DNA from: Bacteroidales bacterium
Lineage (GTDB): Bacteria; Bacteroidota; Bacteroidia; Bacteroidales; Rikenellaceae
Reading direction: 5' to 3'
DNA: 64,000 nucleotides
Assembly: GCA_949419965.1 (NCBI GenBank)
Contig: CASPAC010000005.1
Coordinates: 1-64,000, forward strand
A program made the position numbers and the translations under genes. Below the pieces are notes generated by a model. It ran no database searches. It was given only the letters and a program-made list of their open reading frames with translations, and was not told the origin of the DNA. Below are positions 8,589-17,778 of this stretch, in pieces. Position 1 is the stretch's first letter. Each line of letters begins with the position of its first letter.

Positions 8589-8721
8589 CTTCCGCTTGGA
8601 AGGATGTGCTTGGCGTATCGGGGTGCGGGACCGAAGTCGAGGTTCCGGAACCCGGGCCCCGGGACGTCGCAGGCCGCACATCCGTTTTTCGTTTTGACAG
8701 AACCCGCAGGCTGAGTATAAG

Positions 8722-9765
8722 ATGAAGAGATTGTATAGTATCAAACGGCTTTTGATCGCGTTGCTGGCGTTCGGTCCGTTCGCTTCATGCAGCAGCTTCG
8801 TGTACGAGGACGAATCGGACTGCACGGTCTACTATCGTCTGAAGTTCCGCTATGATATGAATCTGAAGTTCGCCGATGCTTTCGCGCACGAGGTGAAGTC
8901 GGTGAGGCTCTATGCGTTCAATACCGACAACGAACTGGTGTGGCAGGCATCCGAACAGGGCGAAGCGCTTGCGTCCGGGGACTATGTCATGACATTGTCC
9001 CTCGACCCCGGCAGATATCGGTTGGTGGCGTGGTGCGGTTTGGGCGACGAGGAGTCTTTCGGCTTGCCGGACGCGGCGCCCGCATGCGGCCCCGCAGACC
9101 TGCACTGCCGGATGAACTGCGTCGCGGACTCGGGCGAGGGACAGACCCCCGCCTGCTCCGACAAGGATTTGCAGCCGTTGTTTCACGGCATGATGGACGT
9201 GGAGCTGCCGGTCGACCATGATGGGGGAGAATACCTTTACGAAATGCCGCTCACCAAAAACACCAACGTCTTCCGCGTGGTGTTGCAGCATCTTTCCGGC
9301 GAAGACATCGACCCCGCCAATTTCGAGTTCACCATCGAGGACGACAACGGCTGGCTCGCCTACGACAATGCCATGTTGCGCGAGGAGCCCGTCGTCTATC
9401 GGCCTTGGGCGGTCTATTCCGGCGAAGCGGGCGTCGATACGGGGCGTGCCATCACCTCCGTCAAGGTGGCCGTGGCGGAACTGACCGTCAACCGGCTCTT
9501 CATGAGGGACTGGACGAAGCACCGTCGCCCCATGCTGACCATACGGGTCGCCGGCGGCGGCAAGTTGGTCGCTTCGCTGCCGATCATCGACTATGCCTTG
9601 CTCGTAAAGGGCGCGCACCACAGGCAGATGGACGATCAGGAGTATCTCGACCGTGCCGACGAGTACAACATGACTTTTTTTCTCGATCGGAGCAACAGCT
9701 GGATAAGCACCGTGGTCCAGGTCCACTCGTGGCGGGTGGTGGTTAACAATTCGAATCTGGATTGA
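8722..9765 (+). CDS. FimB/Mfa2-like fimbrial anchor lipoprotein
   Basis: A 347-residue lipoprotein with lipobox ending at Cys23 (FASC). The mature protein begins with the YxRLKFRYDMN-type strand and contains the paired beta-domain pattern of FimB/Mfa2 proteins, which cap and anchor type V pili to the outer membrane and limit their length. It ends in WRVVVNNSNLD, echoing the fimbrillin end. The 133-base gap from the fimbrillin gene is the largest in the operon. Anchor rather than shaft role is inferred from size, sequence type and gene order. Confidence 0.75.
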   Translation: MKRLYSIKRLLIALLAFGPFASCSSFVYEDESDCTVYYRLKFRYDMNLKFADAFAHEVKSVRLYAFNTDNELVWQASEQGEALASGDYVMTLSLDPGRYRLVAWCGLGDEESFGLPDAAPACGPADLHCRMNCVADSGEGQTPACSDKDLQPLFHGMMDVELPVDHDGGEYLYEMPLTKNTNVFRVVLQHLSGEDIDPANFEFTIEDDNGWLAYDNAMLREEPVVYRPWAVYSGEAGVDTGRAITSVKVAVAELTVNRLFMRDWTKHRRPMLTIRVAGGGKLVASLPIIDYALLVKGAHHRQMDDQEYLDRADEYNMTFFLDRSNSWISTVVQVHSWRVVVNNSNLD

Positions 9766-9793
9766 CCCGACGGCTTTTTCGGGGGAGGGTAGA

Positions 9794-10960
9794 ATGAAAT
9801 CTATGTCGCGACATACTACATGGTTGGTCCCGGTGTTCGGGTTCGTCTCGATGCTGGCGGCATGCAGCCGTGGAACCGGCGCTGCGGACGGGCCGTCCGG
9901 GAGCGGCGCAACGGTCACGCTCGTGCTGAATACGGAAGTTCTCGGCTCTGCGCGTTCCGGTGCGGCGGGCGGTTTTCCGGACAAGGAGAAAATGAAGACC
10001 CTGCGCATCGTCGTGCTGCATCCCGACGGCACGGTGGAGCATAACCGGTTTCTGGATTTCGGCGAGGTCATGCAGACCGAATGCACGCAGCTCGTCGAAG
10101 TGAAGCGGAACGAGGTGAAATCCGTCTATCTGATAGCCAACGAGGGCAGCGTGCCCGGTCTGGACCGTATGGAGCTGGACGATTTCGTGCAAGGCGCCGC
10201 CGGTTTCAAGGACAAGGCGGACAACCTCTCCTTTGTGCCCGATTACACGGACCGCTCCATCCCGATGAGTTCCGTGTACGAGGTCGCGATCGGTGATAAG
10301 TCGAAGGAGTGCCGACTCTGCCTGGTGCGTACCGCCACGAAATTCACGTTTCGTTTCAGGAACATGCGCAGCGGGGCCGTTGCGGTCAACAGCATCGCGG
10401 TTTCGGAGATAGCCCGAAGCACCTTTCTGATGCCCCGCAAGAAGAACCCGATGATGACATTCGAGGAAGCCGACGGCAGCCGGAGCGAACTTTTCTGGAT
10501 CGACTGGCTGAAAAGGGTGGCGGAGGAGTCGCTGGAGACTCCGGATGACAAGGAACTGGCCGACAAAAGAGGGTGGATCACCGATTACGACATTCCCGCC
10601 GGCGCTGTATCCGACTCCGTCGTCGTGGCGGCCCCGGCGGATTTCCGGGTGGCCGGGCTCGTGTACGACATGGGCGTGCCGAAACCCGGCGAGGCGGTTT
10701 ATCCGGTTTTCTATCTCCCGGAAAGCAAGAGCCTCAAAGAGCCCGGCACGGGCGCCTACGGCGAACAGGCCTACACCATGGCGTTCGAGCTGACGGACGA
10801 CAACAATGCGAAGCGGAAGTTCAGCCGGCCTTTCGACAATCTGAAAGCCCTTTTCCGCAATACGCATGTCGTGGTGGACGTCACCTTCCTGGAGAAGGGC
10901 GTGCAGGTGGATGTGATTCCTTACAGCGAAGTGATCCTCACTCCGGAATTCGGTTTGTAG
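9794..10960 (+). CDS. Minor fimbrial subunit (Mfa-like lipoprotein)
   Basis: A 388-residue lipoprotein, lipobox at Cys24 (LAAC). The first part has the fimbrillin-like order of strands (VTLVLNTEV, then TLRIVVLHPDG, then VKSVYLIANEG), a known signature of FimA/Mfa N-terminal domains. The C-terminal half is less familiar. It sits between the anchor and the very large putative tip gene, 22-28 bases from each, so it probably links tip and shaft. Which minor subunit it matches is not certain. Confidence 0.65.
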   Translation: MKSMSRHTTWLVPVFGFVSMLAACSRGTGAADGPSGSGATVTLVLNTEVLGSARSGAAGGFPDKEKMKTLRIVVLHPDGTVEHNRFLDFGEVMQTECTQLVEVKRNEVKSVYLIANEGSVPGLDRMELDDFVQGAAGFKDKADNLSFVPDYTDRSIPMSSVYEVAIGDKSKECRLCLVRTATKFTFRFRNMRSGAVAVNSIAVSEIARSTFLMPRKKNPMMTFEEADGSRSELFWIDWLKRVAEESLETPDDKELADKRGWITDYDIPAGAVSDSVVVAAPADFRVAGLVYDMGVPKPGEAVYPVFYLPESKSLKEPGTGAYGEQAYTMAFELTDDNNAKRKFSRPFDNLKALFRNTHVVVDVTFLEKGVQVDVIPYSEVILTPEFGL

Positions 10961-10982
10961 ACCCATAAACAAGCGTGGACAG

Positions 10983-13964
10983 ATGAAACGTTTCCTATTA
11001 TACGGCATTGTTTGTTCGATGGCCTTTGCCGCGGCAAGTTGCCGCCACGATCCCTTGACCGGCGAGTTCGCCGCCGGGGAAGGCCGGACCCGGGTGTTCG
11101 CCGCGTTGGATTTCATGCCCATGTCGGCCGGACTCGCGCAGACGAAGGCCGCCGGAGACGCCCTCAAGGATGTCGCCTCCATCCATGTGCTGCTGTATGA
11201 TTATGAATCCGGCGAGCTGGTCAGCGGCCGGGCGATAACGGATTATGAGTCAGAGGATATGGATCGCGCCGACGCCGATGCGGAAAACGGGGCGAGCGCC
11301 GAGTCGAAAACGAAGCGCATCACTTTCGAGCTGCCGGAAAAAATCGACTACGGCCGGTATTATATGTATGCGGTGGCCAATATTCCCGACCTGCTCGAGA
11401 AACATGCCGACCGTATCAGGACCGTGGAGGGGCTCAAGAGCCTGCCGCTCACTTGGAATGCCGACGATATGAGCGCGAACGGCCAGATGATCGGTTATTT
11501 CACGAGGAGTTCCTCCGTACAGCCCGAGGACCGGCCGCTCGAATTGCATGAAAACACCCTCAATCTCCATGCGTGGCTGCGCCGTGCGGCGTCCAAGGTG
11601 ACCGTCGCATACGACGGCAGCGGGTTGAAGGAGGGCGTTTTCATCTATCTACGGTCGGTGCAGATCAAGGATATGCCGCGGCAGTGCTATCTGGGAAAGG
11701 ACAACAAGGTGGGGGAGGCCGGCTATGCGCTGGAAGTTCCCGCGGACGGTGCGGAGATGCCCGACGGCGAGATCATCCGTTATCATGATGGAGAGCATGC
11801 CGACGATTTCGATTGCGATGACGGCTGCAAGGGGCATTGCATCATGGTGGGCGCTCCCTATCTGGGCTCCCATGGCGAGACGGATGCCGCGTTGTTCTTT
11901 TACGAGAACATGCAGGGCACAGGAAAGGACAAACGGCAGGATGCCGACGGCGACGGCGTGCTGGATGCTCCGGGGCTGCCCGGCAGCCCCGACAAATATC
12001 CGGATTACAAGTTGAAGGACGACAAGCCCTACGGCACCTACATAGAAGTCAAGGGGCACTACATCTCCAACAATCCCGATAAGCTGGGCAACGGCCCCAT
12101 CACCTATCGGTTCATGCTGGGGCAGGACGAGAAGAAGGATTACAACGCCAGACGCAACTGCCATTACAAACTGACGCTGAAATTCAAGAATTTCGCCAAC
12201 GAGGCCGACTGGCACATCGAGTACGAGGAGCCCGAACCGGGCGTGATGACTCCCGAGCCTTACTATATCTCCTATCTCTACAATCACTCCATGATGTATC
12301 CCATCAAGGTGGCCACCGGAGGCAGGAAGATCGAATACATGAAGGCGGAGATTCTCGACAACCGCTGGGCGCCCCACAATGCCGATCCGGACGTTTATTA
12401 CCATGCGATGGACCTGCCCGGGCAGAATCCGTGGAACGGTTTTCTGTCGTTGCATCAAACGACACAGACCGTGATCTCGGCAAGCACGAACGAGGAGTAT
12501 TACAACCAGGCTCCCAAGCGCGGCGAGCGCGAGTACCGGAATTTCGAGGAGGGCGAATTCACGACGGAGGGTTCCGAGAGCACCGACAAATACCGCGTCG
12601 AGAAGCATCCGACCGAGCAGAGCACCTACAATGTGTACATACCCATGTACACGCGCGCCAAGCAGCTCATCAAGACCACGGGCTACACAGGGAACAATCC
12701 CTATGTGGCGCACCAGCGCAAGGCGCTGGTGAAGATTACCACCAAGCTGGAGGGATTGGAGCCTCCTTTCGAGAACATCGTGCACATCTACCAGGTGCGC
12801 CGTATCGTGAATCCCAAGGGGATCTACCGCAGCATCGATAACAACAAGTCGTTCCATGTGATGCTGAAGCGGCTGCCCGAAGAAAACGCGGAGCTTTTCG
12901 AGACCTTCCAGTCCGACGGTCCGTGGAAAGCCTATGTTCTATGCAGCCACAACGGAGACGGAATTACGCTTTCGGGGCGTCCGGGGAAATCGGAACTGGT
13001 CAAGGGCGAAGACCCCCGGTACGGCGACGTCGTGCACGGCAAGACCGGCAGCGTGATCGATTTCAACGTGGATTTCAAGCCCGGTACGCCGGGGGCTAAT
13101 CACTACGCCATTATCCGGGTGGAGTATCACAACTACACGTGCCAGCACCTGATCTTCGTAAGGCAGGGCAACGAACCGGACAATCTGCTCGACAACGGGG
13201 CGCTGTGGTATGCCGAAAACATGAGGACCCGCACCGAACGGACGCACAGCCCCCTGGAGGAGGGTTCGATGTTCAAATTCGGGAATTGGGACGATCCGAT
13301 CGATGCGTTGAACAACAAGAATTCCAAGGATCCCTGGATCCATGTGGAACCGCAGGACTTCAAGCTGCATCCGGCGAACGGCTTTACCATCGCCGGGACG
13401 GATCGGACGGAGAAATGGGCCGACATCCCTTTCTTGGAGATGACGCAGACCTTTGCGGATCCCACCTCCGACATGCGGGTGGCCCAGGATGCCGATTACC
13501 GGCTTCTCTTCGAGGGCGAAGAGATAGAGCAGGGCTACGGCACCCTCTACGGCGACGACGCAGAGATGACCGCCGACCATATCGACGATGTATACGGCTA
13601 CGACTACCTTCACAGCAGCGAGGGCTGCGGAATGAGAGGTTGTTTCGTCTATAACAAGGTAACGGGCAAGAACCTCTTTTTCCCGATAGGCGCTTCGGGC
13701 TACGGGCACAGAAGAAATGCCGAACAGGGCATATTGAGGTACTCCTCCAACCGCCAGAGTTACTATCCTGCGCCCGGCGTCAACGACTGCCCGCTGTTCT
13801 ACGACATCTTCAGGCGCCCGGGCGGGGTGTATTGGTGCCGTAACAAGGTAGGCGACAACCTGGGCTGGGACATCAATTATTTCACTTTCGATTTCCACAG
13901 CATCGGCTACGCCAACGTGGGAAGCGGTATGGACGCTTGTTTTGTGCGGTGTATCAAGAAATAG
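10983..13964 (+). CDS. Large putative pilus tip lipoprotein with FISUMP-like C-terminus
   Basis: A 993-residue lipoprotein (lipobox at Cys20, AAASC) and last gene of the pilus operon. The N-terminal ~250 residues are fimbrillin-like (VASIHVLLYDYESGELV, YYMYAVANIPDL). The middle resembles DUF4906-type domains found in Bacteroidales adhesins. The last ~100 residues run LFFPIGASGYG ... ILRYSSNR ... ACFVRCIKK, matching the order of FISUMP/C-type-lectin-like domains. The putative tip role rests on size, operon position and this domain. It lacks the closing Val-Arg-Cys-Val-Gln of the orphan cassettes but has the related Val-Arg-Cys-Ile-Lys. Confidence 0.65.
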   Translation: MKRFLLYGIVCSMAFAAASCRHDPLTGEFAAGEGRTRVFAALDFMPMSAGLAQTKAAGDALKDVASIHVLLYDYESGELVSGRAITDYESEDMDRADADAENGASAESKTKRITFELPEKIDYGRYYMYAVANIPDLLEKHADRIRTVEGLKSLPLTWNADDMSANGQMIGYFTRSSSVQPEDRPLELHENTLNLHAWLRRAASKVTVAYDGSGLKEGVFIYLRSVQIKDMPRQCYLGKDNKVGEAGYALEVPADGAEMPDGEIIRYHDGEHADDFDCDDGCKGHCIMVGAPYLGSHGETDAALFFYENMQGTGKDKRQDADGDGVLDAPGLPGSPDKYPDYKLKDDKPYGTYIEVKGHYISNNPDKLGNGPITYRFMLGQDEKKDYNARRNCHYKLTLKFKNFANEADWHIEYEEPEPGVMTPEPYYISYLYNHSMMYPIKVATGGRKIEYMKAEILDNRWAPHNADPDVYYHAMDLPGQNPWNGFLSLHQTTQTVISASTNEEYYNQAPKRGEREYRNFEEGEFTTEGSESTDKYRVEKHPTEQSTYNVYIPMYTRAKQLIKTTGYTGNNPYVAHQRKALVKITTKLEGLEPPFENIVHIYQVRRIVNPKGIYRSIDNNKSFHVMLKRLPEENAELFETFQSDGPWKAYVLCSHNGDGITLSGRPGKSELVKGEDPRYGDVVHGKTGSVIDFNVDFKPGTPGANHYAIIRVEYHNYTCQHLIFVRQGNEPDNLLDNGALWYAENMRTRTERTHSPLEEGSMFKFGNWDDPIDALNNKNSKDPWIHVEPQDFKLHPANGFTIAGTDRTEKWADIPFLEMTQTFADPTSDMRVAQDADYRLLFEGEEIEQGYGTLYGDDAEMTADHIDDVYGYDYLHSSEGCGMRGCFVYNKVTGKNLFFPIGASGYGHRRNAEQGILRYSSNRQSYYPAPGVNDCPLFYDIFRRPGGVYWCRNKVGDNLGWDINYFTFDFHSIGYANVGSGMDACFVRCIKK

Positions 13965-14078
13965 CTTCGGGACCGCATTGTCGAGATGACGGAATGTCGA
14001 ATTTGCAGAATCGTTCGGAACAAGAGGATGCGCCAATCGGATAGCGACTCGCGCAGGGCCTTTGCTGGCACTGAAATG

Positions 14079-14108
14079 AAGCCCCGCAACTTTACAAGTG
14101 CGGGGCTT
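14079..14108 (+). terminator. Hairpin ending the pilus operon
   Basis: A 10-bp perfect stem (14079-14088 with 14099-14108) lies 115 bases after the tip gene. Its T tract is weak. Confidence 0.5.
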
Positions 14109-14202
14109 GTTGCAAACGGCGGTTATGCTTTATTTTGGGGGCGAATGCTGCCTGTTGTTCGTTGAGGATTGCGGAGTCTGTCGTAGATGAAGCGTCTTTC
14201 AA

Positions 14203-14240
14203 CAGGAAACGGCAGAACCTTTCGGCTCTGCCGTTTCCTG
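14203..14240 (-). terminator. Terminator directly abutting tRNA-Pro(TGG)
   Basis: A ~15-bp stem (14203-14218 with 14225-14240) starts at the base after the tRNA discriminator on the minus strand. Confidence 0.65.
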
Positions 14241-14315
14241 TCGGGGAGACTGGATTCGAACCAGCGACCCCCTGCTCCCAAAGCAGGTGCGCTAACCGGA
14301 CTGCGCTACACCCCG
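14241..14315 (-). tRNA. tRNA-Pro (anticodon TGG)
   Basis: Cloverleaf with anticodon stem CCTGC/GCAGG and loop TTTGGGA, anticodon TGG. The body matches the CGG isoacceptor at 4.2 kb almost entirely outside the anticodon arm, including the apparent T6-T67 mismatch. CCA is not encoded. Confidence 0.96.
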
Positions 14316-14381
14316 TCGCGTTCTTTGCATGCTTGAAAATTCCGGCTGCAAATACAATCTGCGCCTTTCTGGCGCAGGCAC

Positions 14382-14411
14382 AAAGATACCGTTTTTTTTG
14401 TTTCCGGCAAA
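14382..14411 (-). promoter_or_regulatory. Promoter of tRNA-Pro(TGG)
   Basis: On the minus strand TTTG (14411-14408), 18 bases, TATCTTTG (14389-14382). Confidence 0.55.
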
Positions 14412-15207
14412 CTTTTTTGGGCCCCGCCCGGCAGGCCGCTTTCTTGAAACCGAGGGGCGATTCGGGTTCGGGCGCTGTAAAATGGCTATGTGGCTGCAAA
14501 GTCCGTCGGGTCGGCGATGTTCGATGCCCGGATGACATGTCGGGCGACGTGCCGGCCGTGCAAACAGAGGCGCCCGGCGTATAAATAAAGGACAGCGCCT
14601 GCATTGAGCCTGCGCTGTCCGTCCGATCCGCTCCGGCCCGGGTGGCGGCGCGTGTCGCGGGGAAGGTCCCTGAAAATTCGGTCGCCGTTACCGGCCGCGA
14701 GGAAGCGCCTGTCGGGGCGTTGCGGAAAATGGAATACGTTACCGCGAGGTGCCGGTCGCACCCGGTGCGGTCGCAGGATGGATGCCTGCACGAATTGTGC
14801 CGGAAAGTCGCGGCTGCGGAATTTTTCGCTCACGCGTGAAGTGCGTTTCCGTCCGGAAGCGTGCTGTTCGGTCCGGGTCGGCTTTTCCGGGGCGGGCTGA
14901 CGGCTTCTATTGCTGAGCCTGCTCCGACGGGGCGGTCTCCTGCGATGGCTGCGCCCTGCGCGGTCCGGGAGCCGCCCGAAAACGACAGCGGGGTATTTTC
15001 GCGAACCCATCTATATACTTTGATGTACCGGCGTCCTCGGACCGGCATCCCGAATCCGACCGCTGCAACTCGCGGCTATGGCCGCGTATTCAAGTTCTGC
15101 CCCCCCCCAAAAAAAAACTCCTGCCTCAGGCAGGGGCTTCTGGCGGAAATCTACAGCATTGTTGATACAACAAGGTATATAATCGTGCTTTCTTTTTGTT
15201 CGGAACG
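14412..15207 (+). other. Gene-free stretch with an orphan minus-strand terminator
   Basis: No frame here looks real: they are Arg/Pro-rich and on both strands. At 15118-15140 there is a hairpin (CCTGCC/GGCAGG) followed on the minus strand by T9 and then G9 (15117-15100 read downward). It has terminator shape, but the nearest minus-strand gene ends at 16646, beyond another terminator. Confidence 0.5.
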
Positions 15208-15239
15208 TTTGGTTTTTCGGGTGAAAATGGGTAGGTTTG
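15208..15239 (+). promoter_or_regulatory. Promoter of the sirtuin gene
   Basis: TTTG (15208-15211), 20 bases, TAGGTTTG (15232-15239), 22 bases before the start codon. Confidence 0.6.
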
Positions 15240-15261
15240 ACCCGTCGAAATCGAGCATAAC

Positions 15262-15957
15262 ATGAAGAAGATCGTGGTTTTCAGCGGTGCGGGTGTGAGC
15301 GCCGACAGCGGCCTGGCGACTTTCCGCGATGCCGACGGCCTGTGGGCCGAATATCGGATCGAGGATGTCTGCACTCCCGAAGCGCTGGCCCGCAACCGGG
15401 CGTTGGTCGTCGGATTCTACAACAAGCGCCGCCGCGAAATGCTCGCTGCGGAGCCCAATGCGGGCCATCGGGCTATCGCCGGGCTGGAACGCTGTTTCGA
15501 TGTTGAGGTGGTGACGCAGAACGTCGACAATCTCCACGAGCGGGCCGGCTCGTCGCGCGTACTGCACCTTCACGGTGAACTTACGTGCCTGCGCTCGGAG
15601 CGCGATCCGGAGTCGGTCGTGCCCTTGGAGAGGTGGGAGCAACCGCTCGATGCCCGCGCGGACGACGGAGCGCTGCTGCGTCCGCACATCGTCTTCTTCG
15701 GCGAGGCGGTGCCGATGTTCGACCGTGCGTCGCGCGTGGCCGCCGGAGCCGACATCATGGTGGTGGTCGGCACGTCGCTGGCGGTCTATCCGGCGGCTTC
15801 GCTGGTGCGCTTCGTGCGGCCCGACATTCCGATTTTCGTGGTCGATCCGGGTACGCCCGATACTTCGTGGATCCGCAATCCGCTGACCTTGGTCCGCAAG
15901 CGGGCCGCCGAGGGCATGCCCGAACTGGCCGATCTGTTGTTGAAAGAATTTGTTTAG
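15262..15957 (+). CDS. cobB: Class III sirtuin, NAD-dependent protein deacylase
   Basis: A 231-residue cytosolic Sir2-family enzyme that removes acyl groups from lysine using NAD. Visible are GAGVSADSG (9-17), TQNVDN (85-90) and the catalytic His104 in HLHGE. Tyr53 and Arg56 (YNKR) match the YxxR pair that class III sirtuins use to bind succinyl and malonyl groups, so desuccinylase activity is plausible. The four zinc cysteines of the small domain are absent, as in several short bacterial members. It is followed by the TRIC channel gene after three bases, so they are probably cotranscribed. Confidence 0.9.
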   Translation: MKKIVVFSGAGVSADSGLATFRDADGLWAEYRIEDVCTPEALARNRALVVGFYNKRRREMLAAEPNAGHRAIAGLERCFDVEVVTQNVDNLHERAGSSRVLHLHGELTCLRSERDPESVVPLERWEQPLDARADDGALLRPHIVFFGEAVPMFDRASRVAAGADIMVVVGTSLAVYPAASLVRFVRPDIPIFVVDPGTPDTSWIRNPLTLVRKRAAEGMPELADLLLKEFV

Positions 15958-15960
15958 GAT

Positions 15961-16560
15961 ATGACGTTTTTTACCTTTATCGAGATTCTGGGTACGCTGG
16001 CTTTCGCCATCAGCGGCATCCGCCTGGCTTCGGCCAAGCGCTTCGACTGGTTCGGAGCCTACGTGGTGGGCTTCACCACGGCCATCGGCGGCGGTACGGT
16101 GCGCGACCTGATGCTGTCGCTCACGCCTTTCTGGATGTTGGACCCGACCTATCTGGTGGTCACGGCCGTAGCGCTGCTCTCCGTCATCGTGTTCGGCCGG
16201 TACGTGATCCGGTTCAACAACACGTTCTTCATCTTCGATGCCATCGGACTCGGTCTTTTCACGGTCGTGGGCATCGAGAAGACTTTGTCGGCGGGTTTCC
16301 CGCTGTGGGTGGGCGTCATCATGGGGACGATCACGGGTGCTGCCGGCGGTGTGTTGCGCGACATACTGATCAACGAGGAGCCGCTGATCTTCCGCAAGGA
16401 GATTTATGCGTTGGCCTGCGTCTTCGGAGGCCTGGTTTTCTGGTTGTGCCAGTTGATCGGTCTGGGTGTCGGTGCCACGGAGGTCGCCACCGCATCAAGC
16501 GTCATCCTTGCGCGCATCGTGGCCGTGCACTACGGTCTGAAGTTGCCGATTCTGAAGTAG
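15961..16560 (+). CDS. TRIC-type cation channel family protein (YadS/UPF0126)
   Basis: A 199-residue inner-membrane protein with about seven hydrophobic segments and an internal duplication. Each half carries a GGG-x-x-RD type motif (GGGTVRD near residue 43, GGVLRD near 127), a hallmark of prokaryotic trimeric intracellular cation channel proteins. These form K+/Na+-permeable pores in studied members, but the physiological role in bacteria is unclear. It lies three bases after the sirtuin gene and before a strong bidirectional terminator. Confidence 0.88.
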   Translation: MTFFTFIEILGTLAFAISGIRLASAKRFDWFGAYVVGFTTAIGGGTVRDLMLSLTPFWMLDPTYLVVTAVALLSVIVFGRYVIRFNNTFFIFDAIGLGLFTVVGIEKTLSAGFPLWVGVIMGTITGAAGGVLRDILINEEPLIFRKEIYALACVFGGLVFWLCQLIGLGVGATEVATASSVILARIVAVHYGLKLPILK

Positions 16561-16591
16561 CCGGCCGGCTGTATTGATTCCCCAAAACAAC

Positions 16592-16632
16592 GATTCGGCC
16601 CATGCGAAGCAATACTTCGCATGGGCCGAATC
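16592..16632. terminator. Bidirectional terminator between the TRIC and meaB genes
   Basis: A perfect 18-bp stem (16592-16609 with 16615-16632) and 5-base loop stand between two convergent genes. Confidence 0.85.
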
Positions 16633-16645
16633 ATTTTGTTGGCAC

Positions 16646-17770
16646 TTAGTCTTTTGTGCCTTCCGAATGGAAGTAAAGGTGCAGCAGCTCCTTGGCGGCG
16701 ATGAACGAAGAGATGCGGTCGCTCAGCACGCGTGCTTCGAAGTCGCCGATCCGTGCTTCGACTTCGGGGTTGCGGTAGAACGAGTTGCGCAGCGCTTCGT
16801 CGATCGATTCGTACATCCAGTATTTGTTCTGAGCATTGCGGTGCTGCTTGAAATAACCGTTCTTAACGATGTGGTCCAGAAACTCTTCCACTCCTTCCCA
16901 CACCTCGGTCAGACCGCTTCGCTCTACGGACGAACACGTGTAGACCTTGGGGCGCCGGCCCGATTCGGGTATGGGGAAGAGCCGCAGGGCGCTCTGGAAC
17001 TGCGTGCGGGCCAGTTCGGCCTTGTGTACGTTCTCGCCGTCGGCTTTGGTGATGACCATCAGGTCGGCCATCTCCATGATGCCCCGCTTGATGCCCTGCA
17101 GCTCGTCGCCGGCGCCCGAAATCTGCAGCAGCATGAAGAGGTCGACCATCGAGTGGACGGCCGTTTCGGACTGTCCGACTCCGACGGTTTCGATGAAGAC
17201 GACGTCGAATCCGGCGGCTTCGCACAGCACGATGGTCTCGCGCGTCTTGCGCGCCACGCCGCCCAGCGAGCCGGCCGACGGCGAAGGGCGGATGAAGACG
17301 TCGGGATTGTGGCAGATGCTCTCCATGCGGGTCTTGTCGCCGAGAATCGAACCGCCGCTCCGCTCCGACGAGGGGTCGATGGCCAGCACGGCGAGCCGGT
17401 GGCCCAGCGAGACCACCGTATTGCCTATGGCTTCGATGAAGGTGGATTTGCCGGCTCCCGGTACGCCCGTTATGCCGATGCGCACGGATTTGCCGGCATG
17501 GGGCAGGCACCGCTCGATGATCTCCTGCGCCTGGGCGTAGTGGTCGGGATTGCTCGACTCGATGAGCGTGATGGCCTGCGAGAGGGTGGTGATGTTGCCG
17601 GCGAGGATTCCTTCGACATATTCTTCGGTGGTGAGGCTGCGTTTCCTGCGTCGGGTGAAATAGGGATTGACGATGGGTTGTTCGTCGACGCCCTGCGCCA
17701 CGTTGAGCGCCGTGTCGCGGTGGGCGGCGGCGTACTCCTTTTCGTAGTGGTCGATCTTGGTGGATGACAT
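16646..17770 (-). CDS. meaB: Methylmalonyl-CoA mutase-associated GTPase MeaB
   Basis: A 374-residue G3E-family P-loop GTPase that guards and reactivates adenosylcobalamin-dependent methylmalonyl-CoA mutase. Walker A is GVPGAGKST at 102-110. Downstream are IDPSSERSGGSILGDKTRM (switch region), ETVGVGQSE and the base-recognition TKAD. The older name ArgK is a misnomer. I chose the start at 17770 (MSSTKIDHY), since the longer frame overlaps the next gene in another reading frame. It faces away from the epimerase/decarboxylase operon that handles the same intermediate. The mutase itself is not in the window. Confidence 0.93.
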   Translation of the reverse strand: MSSTKIDHYEKEYAAAHRDTALNVAQGVDEQPIVNPYFTRRRKRSLTTEEYVEGILAGNITTLSQAITLIESSNPDHYAQAQEIIERCLPHAGKSVRIGITGVPGAGKSTFIEAIGNTVVSLGHRLAVLAIDPSSERSGGSILGDKTRMESICHNPDVFIRPSPSAGSLGGVARKTRETIVLCEAAGFDVVFIETVGVGQSETAVHSMVDLFMLLQISGAGDELQGIKRGIMEMADLMVITKADGENVHKAELARTQFQSALRLFPIPESGRRPKVYTCSSVERSGLTEVWEGVEEFLDHIVKNGYFKQHRNAQNKYWMYESIDEALRNSFYRNPEVEARIGDFEARVLSDRISSFIAAKELLHLYFHSEGTKD

Positions 17771-17778
17771 CGCGAAAG

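Noticed and set aside
14486..15010. Minus-strand frame of 174 codons
   Set aside because: Arg/Pro-rich composition, no homology I recognise, and overlapping frames on the other strand of equal quality.
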